Part shown: in pieces, positions 1 through 10,707 of the stretch
Layout of the letters: each line of letters opens with the position of its first letter
How positions within the stretch are numbered: position 1 is the stretch's first letter
Assembly: GCA_024867545.1 (NCBI GenBank)
Contig: JANFNE010000037.1
Coordinates: 372,001-436,000 of the forward strand
Source: Phytopythium helicoides
Lineage: Eukaryota; Oomycota; Peronosporomycetes; Pythiales; Pythiaceae
Length of the DNA stretch: 64,000 nt
Reading direction: 5' to 3'
The notes under the pieces: model-generated
What the model was told of the DNA's origin: nothing
Database searches by the model: none
What the model saw: the letters and a program-made list of their open reading frames with translations, nothing else
Program-made: the position numbers and the translations under genes

Positions 1-2
1 AC

Positions 3-218
3 GCTGCGCTTGAGCTACTTTCACTGGTAGCTATGGACCTCGTTCTGCGCCGTATTATTGGAATATCGGCTTTACGTCAGGTGGGATTCGTGCTAGACTC
101 ACAGCGCGTGCTTGTACAATCAAAGCTATTGTCGTGGGTGCTCTATGCTGTACAGAACTCGCTGGAGCACTTTGGTGCCGACTTCAGCTTCAAGTTCAAG
201 TGGCTGCACTCCCACTGA
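3..218 (+). CDS. Multipass membrane protein family, 3' end of exon 2 (partial)
   Basis: The reading frame is open from the left edge and stops at 216-218. It encodes the last part of exon 2 of the membrane-protein family that fills this window: a hydrophobic LELLSLVAMDLVLRR segment, then the family signatures RQVGFVLD, QSKLLSWVLYAVQNSL and FGADFSFKFKW. The first exon and the intron lie outside the window, so whether the gene is intact cannot be judged. The function of the family is unknown to me. Seven further loci of the same family lie within the next 42 kb, which makes this assignment secure despite its short length. Confidence 0.85.
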   Translation, partial: AALELLSLVAMDLVLRRIIGISALRQVGFVLDSQRVLVQSKLLSWVLYAVQNSLEHFGADFSFKFKWLHSH

Positions 219-1119
219 ACCGCACTACCGGTATCGAATCTGGATGGAAACTGGCACAAGTCGAGAACACTTTTGTGCTCCACGTCGTGCTGGTTGCTGA
301 TTTCTTCAAGTCTATTGGAAAAATATTAGCATCTATGTATATTCTTACCGAGCTACTTCTGACTTTGAATGCTTTCTGCGACGTAGCCAAGTCAAATTCA
401 TGAAACTACTTTCAAGATACAGCGATTCATACCTACCCAATGGACAGAACAGATCACGTGAGCTGGAGACTGACCGGACGTGATACTTATGTCATGTCCC
501 GTTGTTCAACCTTGAAGAGCAAAGAACTGGGAGAACTACAATGAAAGATGCCGCATTGAAGCATATAAGCTACCATGTAACAAGGTCTTTACGGTGTTCG
601 CTCTGACACCAGCTCTGTGGGAATCCACTGCGTAGCAAGTGCACTTAGACTGATAGCATTACACCACGCAATGACTTACAAAAACTCAGATTCTCAATGC
701 AGTCAACTTTTCCCGTACTACCAATGGAGACTTTGGTTCACACAGTATCAAGGCTAAAATAGAGATTTGTGGAGACATTTCTCAATAGTTTACTTCAATT
801 CTATAGCAGCACGGACAGCTCATCCACGTGCAATTTCAATAAACAACTGAAGAGTGTTAGTGACTTCAAACTAACAAAAAAGCGAACCCTTGGTGCAAGA
901 ACTAGTGGCTCCAATTGTTTGATAAGACTCAACTCAAAAAAGATCTACATTTGGGTTATTATTTTCGACACGGAGAATCACAGAACGCCATCATGTTCTC
1001 ACCGGTTCATGAGCACTTTGGAAACTGCGCACACGCTATTTCAAGGCTTTGTCGACATTAAAATAGCGTGTCAGCGCAATTACACTGTCCATAACCGAAT
1101 TTACAGAAACTCAAGAAAG
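219..1119. other. Intergenic region
   Basis: I find no convincing gene in this AT-richer stretch. Its last roughly 130 bases hold the upstream region of the next membrane-family locus, ending in the family's usual start context (AAGAAAGATGGAC). Confidence 0.5.
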
Positions 1120-3768
1120 ATGGACGTCTCGCGAACTCCCTCAGCTATTCAGCTTGCTCAAGTCGCTGCAAGCTAGTGGGAGCTCGTGCAGGTCGAGTTG
1201 CAAGGAAAATACTCGCTCCAGCGAATGCGCGCATTCTACACTTATTCAATCCAAACATGCTGGTATCGCATTCTTTTCTGGAGTATCGTCACTCCCATTC
1301 CTTGTCTCGTGATTAACGTAGTTTTGGACGTCGTGCCACTCGCCCCACCGAGCGCTGGTCGTGCCGCAAACTACGTTTTCTGGGGCCGTTTGGCCTCCTT
1401 TATTATGATTGGGGTTTATTGGCTGTGGATGCAAACCGGTTCCTTGACTCCAGCGCTCGGTATGAAGCCTTGGCATGCATTGTCAGCATCTATTATCATT
1501 GCCATCATCTGCACGATCAATGATTATACACTCGCAGGAATAATCTCGATGCCCGTCCCATTTTTGCTGTTTGCTGAGACTCCTGTCTTTGCAATAACGA
1601 ACGCTTTTCATCATCGGATGCTACTTCGGCCGCAAACTGATCAATAATGCAGAACTCCGCGCATCCTTCAACCGAGCATTAACCCCTTGGTTCCCAACGT
1701 CGTATCTTACGACATAACCGCATGGGCTGCGTGCGATAGTATCTGCATGACACGCTTGTTTCTCATTAGCATGGAGTGCCTGGAACCCAGCAAGGAATCG
1801 ACCGTCATGAAGACAGCCAAGGCGACTCAAAGACGCTCCTGAATTCCTCGGTTGCGTTGAAGGCTTGCCGAGAGTTCATTGGTTGCATCGTGGATGCCAA
1901 CGCGCAGGTTCGCAAGTCTGCCTCCTCGCTCCGTTCCTCTTTGCAGTACAAATGTCGAGTCCTGGCTGCTCACCAGACCGTTGGAAAGCAGAGGGTGCCA
2001 TCCCTCCTTGTCCATCTTGCTTCACATACACTTTGCATGTAAAAAGGGAGGGATGCCATGAAAGAGCTAGGACTTCAACTTGCGAGGGCGAGCCATTCGA
2101 CCCCAAGTTCTTTTCTCCTCAGTTGGCAAGTTTCAAGATGGAGCTCAAGCGACTGCTGTCCGCGGTCCACGACCCAGGGCCACGCGCTTGAGGATCCACC
2201 GCGCGAGAAAACCAAGACGAAGACACAACCTCTCGTGATCAAGAGCAGACACGCGTCAGCTGGACCCAGGCGTTCGCGAAATCCAAGCACCTCGCCTCGG
2301 CTTCAGCTGCGCGTCCAAGTTCAAGATCTTCACGGAGGCTCAAGTGGCGGCTCTATCGGACGCTTGCGAAAACCAAGCTGCGTCTGTCTGCTGCTGCTCG
2401 GCCACGCTCGAGAGCTGCGTCGATGGGCGAGTGTCGTGCGCCAGCGAAAACCAAGCAACGCGCGCGACGTTCAGCTTGACGACTTCAGCACGAGAGCGCT
2501 GTCGAGGGGACACGTCTTCGTAACTTCGGTCGACATGCGCGGCCAGCCAACTTCTTCCCGGACTACAGCGGGGCGTCATTAAGACGTATGCAGTTGAGCA
2601 GACTCTAGTCTCTCGCTGCGCGGCGCAGTGTTCCGCACTCGCCGTGAAAGCTACATTTATCTAGGTATAGTGTAGCTACTGTGGTGTTAAATATCAACTC
2701 CTTGCAGATCGCTCTTGTGCTTATCTACCCAGCATTCATCTTCGGCTTCAACTCGATTCCTTCAAATTACCAGCCGCTATACATGATCCTCATGCCAGTA
2801 GTAAAAATTGTTGCAAAGAATATCGTGAGCAGACTCGTTGGCAATAATGATGATATGAAGCCTGTGGAAATTATCTTCAACATCGACTGCTTCAACGCCA
2901 TCTACGTGTCATTAGCGATGCAGCGTGCTACTACCATCTCGACTTCAGTGATAGTGATGCTGATCGATACAATCCAAGCGTGCGTGTCGGTGTATGATGT
3001 CTACCAAAGGTTTCAACCGATCAATCGCTACATGAACAAACTGACAATTGGTCATCCGCTGCGAGGAAAGAATTTTCTGGATGTTGCAGTTGCTCTTGAT
3101 CAAGAAGGTGATGTACTACGCGATATACAGCCTATTTATCCTTCTTCTTCGGTACCAGCGTTGGGAACTATATCCGTCAAGTCAATAAAACTGAGTAAAA
3201 ATGGGCGGAATGCCTCGGCGAAAGTTTTTGTCGCTCCACGGAAATTTTTAGATAAAGGCACTGCTAGCGAATGGATCTGCTCTTCTGAGAGTCGAGCTGC
3301 TTTCTTGCTTGCAACGAGGAAGTTACTCTTCACGACCGAATTCGTCATCCTGGTCGAGTACACTGAAGTCATCATGCCAGTTTTCTACAGTAAGTTTCGT
3401 GTACATGAGCGCTTGTGAGTTTGCCTAAATACGACGTGACAGGTGCCCTTATGACAGCATCTTACTACTTGCCCAACCGCGCCTTCTACTCGACCATTGC
3501 TGATATCGATGAACACGAGCTATGGGTCATGGTCACGAGCGTGCTCATGTACGCTGCTCTCGAGCTAATGTCTCTGTTATTAATTGATTTTGCTTTACGT
3601 CGCATCACTGGTGTGGCACCAATGCGCCAGATTGGTTTTGTTCTCGACACGAAGCGCGTGCAAGTGCAGTCAAAGATGCTTTCGTGGGTGCTATACGCGA
3701 TTCAGCTCTCGCTGGACCACTTCGGTGCAGACTTTAGCTTCAAGTTCAAGTGGCTACGCTCCCACTGA
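1120..3768 (+). pseudogene. Membrane protein family pseudogene, split by a 1-kb insertion
   Basis: This is a full-length family member, from ATG at 1120 to the TGA ending at 3768, broken in three ways. Codon 19 is TAG (1174-1176) where relatives have AAG in the DKWELVQ motif. A one-base gain near 1610 shifts the frame inside the ITNA..GCYFGRKL segment. After the codons for RAL the coding sequence is interrupted at 1682, and resumes at 2687 with LNINSLQIAL. The downstream part reads cleanly: the splice site is conserved (intron 3390-3442, 53 bp, GTAAGT..GACAG, phase 1) and exon 2 (3443-3768) ends in FGADFSFKFKWLRSH. The nonsense codon and the insertion are substitutions or large changes, so sequencing error cannot explain the loss of function. 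Confidence 0.85.
1683..2690. mobile_element. 1-kb insertion flanked by TTAA, unclassified
   Basis: Aligned to its paralogues, the host gene should read straight from ...CGAGCATTAA into AATATCAACTCC, but about 1,008 bp lie between. TTAA is present on both sides (1679-1682 and 2687-2690), as a TTAA-targeting (piggyBac-like) insertion would leave. The ends (CCCCTTGG inside left, GTGGTG inside right) do not form a clear terminal inverted repeat, and no transposase is visible. The interior is GC-rich and coding-like in places, with a Cys-rich translated stretch around 2310-2500, but no frame stays open. It could be a non-autonomous element or captured host DNA. Confidence 0.45.
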
Positions 3769-4260
3769 TCAGGGTTACTTTCTGTGTTGAACATATTCCA
3801 TGCTTCGAAGACATACTTTGTCGACCCTTGGTGATTTGGAACCGAGTTCCAAAGCAAGCACAGAACATATCATGAACTACTGGCAACACAGTCTACGCTC
3901 CAGTAGTGTCTTGATTAGGATATGAATGCCATCTGCGCAACGAATCTGCACACCACGCTTAGTCAAGTATATAGCTGGTCGTGATCCATAGTCTCACACT
4001 CCTCAAGTGCAGTCTTCCAGATTGTGAAGCTTACCAGTGGGGCCACATTGCTCCAATTCAATACAGCAATATACACAATTTGGTAGCAGGGTTGTCATGG
4101 CCAGGAGAGCTATAGAATGATATGACGAAGTGACACCACACATGTACGGAGCCAAAGCGTAGTAAACTAGTCGCCAAACTGAATCAAGTCAAGAGCCAGC
4201 CTTTGAGAGTTGTGAGACCAGATGGCAGATATCCTTTCCTGACTTTTTTGTAATACAGTA
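3769..4260 (+). repeat. Family 3'-flank repeat, copy 1
   Basis: The sequence after this pseudogene (CCATGCTTCGAAGACATAC.., TGGAACCGAGTTCCAAAGCA.., TCATGGCCAGGAGAGCT..) recurs downstream of the members ending at 7609 and 39182. The duplicated unit therefore includes about 0.5 kb of 3' flank. No open frame in it is conserved between copies. From 4261 to 4629 I see nothing recognisable. Confidence 0.7.
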
Positions 4261-4629
4261 CCCATTGTTTGCAATGCTTGCACGCCGCAGGTTTATTTTG
4301 TTGAGGGCTTATCTTATCTGAAGCACCTCTAGAAAGTGGAAAATGGCATTCCTTCGCGAATCACAATGATAAATTTGCTCCTGACGTGTTTTCACCAGCT
4401 TTCGACACTCATTATTACACCTTTAGGAAACTGGACTACAACAGTGAAGCCAACATGTAGTGCAACTGCTACGCAAATCAACACAATGGGTGGACTGACT
4501 GATTTGCGGGACCCAAGAACTCAGAAGGTGTACTCAACGGTTCAGACAGCTATTCAGAGACCAGTTCAGACTGCGTGAGCGATAAATACTTTGAGTCAGG
4601 GATCATCGGGATCATCCCTAGGGTGACAA

Positions 4630-4804
4630 CTTGTGAGCTCAAATCTTCACAATCGAGTCTTCAGTTGGTTTCAGTCACTGACGCAGAGTGGTACCTTACG
4701 CTGAATTATTTCCGATCCAAGTAATAATAGCGTCCATGCATAGTGACACTCTGCTCATTGGTGACTCACCAACAAAAGTAGAAACCTCTCTTTCAAGAAA
4801 AATG
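4630..4804 (+). promoter_or_regulatory. Orphan promoter ending at a start codon
   Basis: This stretch closely matches the 175 bases before the intact gene at 40315: shared blocks include ATTATTTCCGATCCAAGTAA, TAATAGCGTCCATGCATAGT and TCTTTCAAGAAAAATGG. It ends in the family start codon (ATG 4802-4804), but the following bases are not family coding sequence: the 2.8-kb duplicated unit begins at about 4810. A complete upstream region has thus been separated from its gene right at the initiation codon. Confidence 0.7.
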
Positions 4805-4836
4805 GTCGCCAACTATCATGATAGCTCGGCGTGAGA

Positions 4837-5118
4837 ATGCCCTACAAACCCGCATTGGGAAGCAGATATTTTCTAGACAAAATCCTGACCGGCGGTTTCA
4901 TCTTTGAGTGGAGCGGTGTTCTACTTGGCTTGACTTCCTTCTTATTGTATAAGCAGCACCAAGTTGTTTTAGATCCCCGTCAATGGATGCGTGAAAACGT
5001 GTTGTGGCAGGTATTGACACGAGATCTTGAATTGGCAGGAGTGAAGGCCTACAGATCGATTAACTACCATCGCGGAAGCACACCACTTTCACCCAGTTGG
5101 ATTGTGTACACGGCATAG
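4837..5118 (+). CDS. Hypothetical small ORF (93 aa), doubtful
   Basis: An ATG-started frame that is also open in the duplicate at 36410-36691. I recognise no domain; a weak hydrophobic stretch (SGVLLGLTSFLLY) is present. Differences between the two copies are mostly amino-acid changing (Lys/Glu, Ser/Asn, Asp/Asn, Pro/Ser, Ile/Ser), with few silent ones, so there is no sign of selection for a protein. It may simply be an open frame kept by the recent duplication. Confidence 0.2.
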   Translation: MPYKPALGSRYFLDKILTGGFIFEWSGVLLGLTSFLLYKQHQVVLDPRQWMRENVLWQVLTRDLELAGVKAYRSINYHRGSTPLSPSWIVYTA

Positions 5119-5176
5119 CCTTTATATTGCGTCTTGGACTTGTGTTAGTATCGATTGTCGTGGACAGTAGAGCGGT

Positions 5177-5272
5177 TCAGTGGGAGTGCAGCCACTTAAA
5201 TTGGAAGGTAAAATCAGCTCCAAAGTGGTCTAATGAGTTTTGCACTGCATAAAGCACCCACGTCAACATGCT
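5177..5272 (-). pseudogene. Antisense relic of membrane-family C-terminus
   Basis: On the minus strand these bases encode the last 31 residues of the family (MLTWVLYAVQNSL.., FGADFTFQFKWLHSH) and the TGA stop. No matching upstream coding sequence follows. It is the truncated tail of a further family member lying head-on to the intact gene at 5924, and it is carried along in the duplicate at 36750-36845. Confidence 0.75.
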
Positions 5273-5923
5273 CGGAGAGAAATATCAAAACACATCTGCA
5301 TTAAATAGACGACTTTCAATTTTTTTTTATTGCAAGGAAGAAAGCTGTCACGGCACATCGTCTAGACCACAACACATTTTTTTTCTGAAAGAAAAGAAAG
5401 AGTTCTCGGATCAAGCTTTGTTCATTTTGAGGTCGTGTAAGCACATTCAGCAACTTGCTGAGTTATTTCTTCGGCAATGTAAAAGTATGTATATCCCATT
5501 CATCTCAGCCTACCCGCTTCTGACTTCTTCTGATTTGTGCACGCCCATCCGCGTCTCTTCACTAGTGACCACTCGTTTTCCTCGACTAGACCTTGCAGTA
5601 CGAATCCTCGCTCCTCTGGAATCCTTAGTACCTTCATGTCAAAGTTGAAAAAGTGTTGTGAGGCCAATGCAACCCCTGACGTGTTTTCGTCAGCATTTGG
5701 AAATTTTGGGCGGGCATCAAAATAATAATAGCTTTAAAAGCTCATCCCACCGTTACGGAACTCGCCAATCACAATGAAACCAAGATCTTGTGCACCTGCT
5801 GTGAGAGAACGCTTTTTTAGGGGGTGGTCACTCATATCAAAGTTAATTTTGCGTGAGTGCACGCGCAAGATTGTGGTCATTGGTGATCCATAAGCAAAAC
5901 TCGAAATTCCATTGTCAAGAAAG

Positions 5924-7609
5924 ATGGACTCCACACGAATCTCCTCCGCTCTTCGGCTTGCGCAAGTTGCTGTCGACAAGTGGGAGCTTGTGCAGGTTGA
6001 GTTACAAGGAAAGTACTCTCTTGCGCGCATGCGGGCTTTTCATGCCTACGCAAGTCAGTCACGCTGGTATCGCATTTTCTTCTGGTACATTGTCACTCCC
6101 ATTCCATGCCTCGTCATCAACATACTTCTGGATATCGCACCACTCGCTCCACCGAGTGCCGGTCGTGATGCGAACTACGTCTTCTGGGTTCGTTTAACAG
6201 CTTTTACTACGATTGGTATGTACTTGGTGTGGATGCAGACCGGCTCCTTGACGCCAGCGCTCGGCATGAAGCCTTGGCATGCTCTATCAGGATCTATGGT
6301 CGTTGCCATCTCCTGCACGATCAACAATTACGTGCTTTCAGGTTTCATCCCGATGCCCATTCCGTTCTTGCTGCTTGCAGGGACGCCTGCACTCACAATA
6401 TCGAATGCAATCATGATCGGATGTTACTTCGGTCGCAAACTCATCAATAACGCAGAGCTCCGCGCCACCTTCAACCGAGCGTTGAACATCAGCTCACTCC
6501 AAATCGCTCTAGTGTTTATCCTCCCTGCCTTTATCTACGGCTTCAATTCGATTCCCTCAGGGTACCAACCGCTATTCATGATCCTCATGCCAGTGATCAA
6601 AACCGTTTCCAAGAATATTTTGAGTCGACTAGTAGCAAGCAATGATGACTTGAAGTCCGTCGAGATCGTCTTCAACATCGACTGCTTCACTGCCATCTAC
6701 GTATCATTGGCAATGCAGCGCGCTACTACCTTGTCGACTTCACTCATGATTATGCTGATTGATATCGTTCAGGGTTGTGTATCAGTGTACGATGTCTACC
6801 AAGGGTTTCAACCGCTCAAGTGCTTCATGAATAAACTACCAGTCAGTCATCCACTGCACGGAAAGAACTTTTTGGAGGTGGCGATTGCTCTCGACCAAGA
6901 AAACGAGTTTGGCCCGCGTGATAAACAAACTTTAAACGAGACACTCTCTGGTCCAACGGTCCAAACAAAGTCCATCAAATCTCCACCACTAATCATTAGT
7001 TCTACTGGGTTAAGATCTGTGTCAACCAAAGTATTTGTTGCTCCTCAACAAGTTGGAAATCAAGATATCTCTTGTAAAACGGACATGCAGCCAAATCTCT
7101 GCTCGTCCGAGAGCCGAGTGGCTTTCTTGCTAGCAGCACGAAAGTTGCTCTTCACGACAGAATTCATCATCCTTGTCGAGTACACAGAAGTTATCATTCC
7201 ATTTTTTTACAGTAAGGCTTCTGTGGATCACTTGTTTATTGCTCCATGATCATGCCATTCCTAACATCCATATCAATGGTCAGGTTTTCTTATGGCAGCA
7301 TCTTACCATTTGCCCAACCGCGCCTTTTACTCGACCATTGCTGACATTGACGAACAGAAGTTATGGAGCGTGTTCGACAATGTGATCATGTATGCTGCTC
7401 TTGAGCTGATATCACTGCTGTTGATGGGATATTTTCTGCGTCGCATCACTAGCGTGTCACCAATGCGCCAGGTGGGCTTTGTTCTCGACACGAAGCGCGT
7501 GCAAGTGCAGTTTAAGATGCTTTCGTGGGTGCTCTTCGCTGTACAGAACTCGCTAGATCACTTTGGTGCTGACTTTAGCTTCAAGTTCAAGTGGCTACGC
7601 TCCCACTGA
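5924..7609 (+). CDS. Multipass membrane protein family, intact (537 aa)
   Basis: Exon 1 is 5924-7211, the intron 7212-7283 (72 bp, GTAAGG..GTCAG, phase 1) and exon 2 7284-7609. I chose ATG 5924 because every member starts at this MDSTR-like site after AAGAAAR. The soluble N-terminus carries DKWELVQVELQGKYS. About nine hydrophobic segments follow (for example FFWYIVTPIPCLVINILL, IPFLLLAGTPALTISNAI, SLQIALVFILPAFIYGF). A hydrophilic loop of about 110 residues with KVFVAP comes next, then LLFTTEFIILVEYTEVIIP, and exon 2 supplies two more segments and the FGADFSFKFKW tail. The family is probably a lineage-specific transporter or membrane protein; I do not recognise a named domain. The mid-gene differences from its 31.6-kb-distant twin are clustered, suggesting gene conversion. 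Confidence 0.9.
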
Positions 7610-8110
7610 TCAGGGTTACTTTCTATGTTGAACATATTCCATGCTTCGAAGACATACTTTGTCGACCCTTGGTGATTTGGAACCGAGTTCCAAAGCAACC
7701 AAAACAAGTCTAACCGCATCGCAAACTACTGCCATCACAGTCAACGCTCTAATCATGTCTGGACTAGGATATGAATGCCATCTGCGCTACAAATCTGCAC
7801 ACCACGCTTAGTACTGTCCATAGCTGGTCGTGATCCATAGTCTCACACGTCATGTGCCGTTTACCAGAGCTGCAACTATTGAGAGGCTAAAGCGGAGTCA
7901 TATTGCTCCAATTCAAAACTGCAATATGCACAATTCGGTAGCAGCCTTGTCATGGCCAGGAGAGCTAGAGAATGATATGACGAAGTGGCACCACTCATGT
8001 GCGGAACCATACCGTAGGACTCTGGTCGGCAAGCTGAACCAAGGCAGGAACCAGTCTATGAAAGTTGTGAGACCAGATGGCAGACTTGGGATTCCTTGGG
8101 CTAGCACCAC
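7610..8110 (+). repeat. Family 3'-flank repeat, copy 2
   Basis: This is the same 3' flank as at 3769 and 39183 and is most like the first copy close to the stop codon (TGATCAGGGTTACTTTCTRTG). It is therefore a mosaic: the gene body matches 37497-39182 better, while the flank matches 3769. Nothing else is evident before the next gene at 8355. Confidence 0.65.
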
Positions 8111-8354
8111 CACATACAGAAGCACAAATCACTCTAACCCGATTGCATAAAGAGCATTTCTGCAACAACTGGATGCCTGCAATTCAGTTTTCAAAGGAAA
8201 ATCCACTCAAAATTCTGATATTGAAGCTAAACTAAACAGCGAGGGGTTCAAAGATAGCCCTGCTGCATCAGCATTTGCAGCTATATTTGCAGCCCTCTCA
8301 CTTTTCGCGGTCACCAGCAGCAGCATAGTCGAAGAGGGCTTACGCACGACTAGG

Positions 8355-10465
8355 ATGGGGACATCGCCTCGTGGTGAAAGCAGTGGCGAGGGCAAGGCGG
8401 CAGTAATGGAGCCATTTTCAGGAGAGGAGCTCCATCTCCAAATTGATAGCATGCCCAGAAGCCAGGAGCCTGTTGAGAACCGACATATGGCGCCAACAGA
8501 TATTGCTCCACGCCCGACAGCAAACATGTCGATCACCAAGAGCCCTGAATTATCAGCAAAAGTCCGCAAGCGCAAAGCTCCACGAGCGCAAACGATTGAG
8601 GAGGTGTTTGCTACCATCAGCTCTGTACGCTCATCAGGTCTGAATCCGCCTTCAGAGCGCATCGCGCTGACACCTCGATCTGCGGAGGCCTGTTTGCGGT
8701 GCGGCGTCAATCCTGAGACGCTCAAGATTCGCGATCTTGAGTCATTTTACGACCCCGAGGCTACGGCAGCTGTGCAGCGCATGCGTCACGAAGCATACTC
8801 AATGAGACGACATGAAGAGATGAAAGCTGTGCGCGCAGAGAAGAAGAAAATCATTGAAATAGAAGACACTGCTGGCACACAAACCGACCGAGATTCTCCA
8901 GCTCGCTCCCCTGAGATCGATCGATCTGGAAAGAAAAAGGGTGGTCATCTATCGAGCAAGTCATCGCCAGAACGCGAGAGTCCCAACAGGACGTCACTAT
9001 TGGATATTGAGCGAAAGCGGCTGGAAAAAGGTCAAACAACGGCAAGAGCGTGAGCTCGAGCAGATGCTCGAGTTTGAAATGAAGATGAGCAAGCTGCAGG
9101 AGGAAGCCGCCGCCAAAATGGAACGGGAGAGGCGCCTGCACGAGCAACGCGAGCGAGAGCGGATGCGATATGCGCAGGAGATGGCCGAGGAGAAGCGACA
9201 GCGCGAAATGAAGAAAAAGGCACAGATGGACGCCGAGGAAGAGCGACGTAAGCTCGTTGCTGCCGAAATGGCGGCTCGCGATCGAGAGCTTGCAGAAGAA
9301 AAGGCAAAGCAAGAACGACTGAGAAGACTCCAAGCTCGTCAAAATGAAGAGGAGAGAAAGGCCAAAGCAGAAGAGCACCGGCTAATGACAGAGCAGATTC
9401 TCAAACAGCAGCAGCAAGAAATCAATGAACGCTTGAAAGAGCTTGAGATCGCTGAGCGCACGCGCAGCGATATGATTGAAGGTGCAGCGAGCAGAGCGAG
9501 CCAAGCAAATGGAAGAGCGCCGACGGGTTGTGAGCATTCGAATCCGGAAAAACCTGAAGCAAGCTCGTAAAGTTGAAATTGACCGAAAGCGAGAAATTCA
9601 ACGAAAACAAGAAGCAAGCGAGAGGCTACGGCTTCAGCACGAAGAAGAGATGCGTCGAGTGCGAGACCTGTCATACCAAGAACAGCAAGCGCTTGAACGG
9701 AAGCGAGCGCTTGTTCTGGAAGAAGCGAGGAGAGAAGAAGAGCGCAGGAAGGAGGAAATCTTGGTACGGCAGCGCGAGGTCGAAATGAGCATTCAAAAGA
9801 CACAAGCAACTCAGCAGCAACAGTTGGAGCTTAAAAAGGAATATCGACGTATCCAGGCTCAGCTCAAGCTAGATAAAGTAGAGCGTATGAAGCGAATTCA
9901 AGAGTACAAGCGATTGGAAACGCTCCGAAAGCTACAAGAGATTGAGCAGCGCACACAGAGCATGCTGAGCGAGAAAGAAGAGCTGGTGCGTCGGCGGAAG
10001 CAAATTGCCATTCAGTCCAAGATCCAGCGAGACATGATCGTCCGCACCATGGAGAATGTCAAGATCACAAAGAAGTGGAGTCAAGCCTCGAAAACGATCG
10101 AAAAAGTAATGGGCGGCTCCGCCTCGCGGTCACCATCTCCAACGCGGTCAATCACGAGCGCAAAAGACCGCCCGAAGTCCAGCTCGAGCGCCTTAGGAGG
10201 GTCTAGGCAGATATCGTTGCCAACAATCAATCGACCGTACACACCCACCGCGAGAGGGTCAAAATCTGGTGATCAGAGCAAAGTTTTTCGACCTCCTTCT
10301 CCCCCACCTACCAGAACTGCGTTCAAATACACCAAGGAAGCGCAGCAAGCTGCTAATGGAGAACCACTTAACCGGGGTCCACAGCCGTACTTCTCGCCGT
10401 ACGATCAGGTACCTGAGCAATTACGACCAAAAAAGAGCAAACACACTCGATCCTCGGTGTTCTAA
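8355..10465 (+). CDS. Long coiled-coil protein with two apparent +1 shifts
   Basis: About 700 residues are encoded in three consecutive frames: 8355 to about 9026, then to about 9475, then to the TAA at 10465. Each shift is repaired by removing one base (an A in AAAAA near 9026; a T in ATGATTGAAG near 9475), and the coiled coil then reads without a break. The N-terminal 190 residues contain LTPRSAEACLRCGVNPE followed by RHEAYSMRRHEEMKAVR, which resembles the N-terminal motif of animal CCDC177-type proteins as I recall it. The middle is almost pure E/R/K/Q helix. The C-terminus is basic and Ser/Pro-rich (SPSPTRSITSAKDRPKSSS). A cytoskeletal or ciliary role is only a guess. Confidence 0.75.
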
Positions 10466-10630
10466 GCAATACAGTGTGTTGTCCTTGCTGTCAAATCATT
10501 TCATGTCCACATTGCTTCAACTTGAAGCCTTGGATGGATAGTTTGGAAATCTATTGGCAACCAACCACACGGATCATTCTCCTCTTCCTACATGCTACCC
10601 TGGATGCACACTTGATGCAGGCAGCAGTAG

Positions 10631-10646
10631 CTCATTGCTCCTTCAG
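10631..10646 (+). promoter_or_regulatory. Putative oomycete initiator element
   Basis: CTCATTGCTCCTTCAG lies 62-77 bases before the ATG at 10708 and is retained as CTCATTCTTCCTTCAG in the inverted paralogue. It resembles the oomycete initiator (YTCANTYY). Conservation between the two copies supports a transcription start here. Confidence 0.5.
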
Positions 10647-10707
10647 CCCACGGCCACACAACCACCATCAACACGCTACGCTCAAGACTACCAACCACCT
10701 CCTCACC

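Larger units (their letters stand above)
4810..7609 (+). repeat. Recent segmental duplication, copy 1
   Basis: The region matches 36383-39182 at a constant offset of 31,573 bp, with only scattered substitutions and small compensating length changes. The left boundary is sharp: similarity begins at CAACTATCATGATAGC, which contains the palindrome TATCATGATA, while the bases just before differ. Similarity continues past the gene end, but weakens in the 3' flank. The unit holds a small hypothetical ORF, an antisense relic of the membrane family, and an intact family gene with its promoter. Confidence 0.85.

Noticed and set aside
1776..2582. Overlapping open frames on both strands within the 1-kb insertion
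   Set aside because: None has a recognisable domain or a consistent frame. They are kept only as the description of the insertion.
1683..2690. Firm classification of the insertion as piggyBac
   Set aside because: The TTAA flanks fit, but the ends do not form matching inverted repeats and no transposase remnant is visible.
4837..5118. Treating the 93-aa ORF as a conserved gene because it occurs twice
   Set aside because: The copies are part of a very recent duplication, and their differences are mostly amino-acid changing, so conservation is not evidence of function. It is listed only with low confidence.
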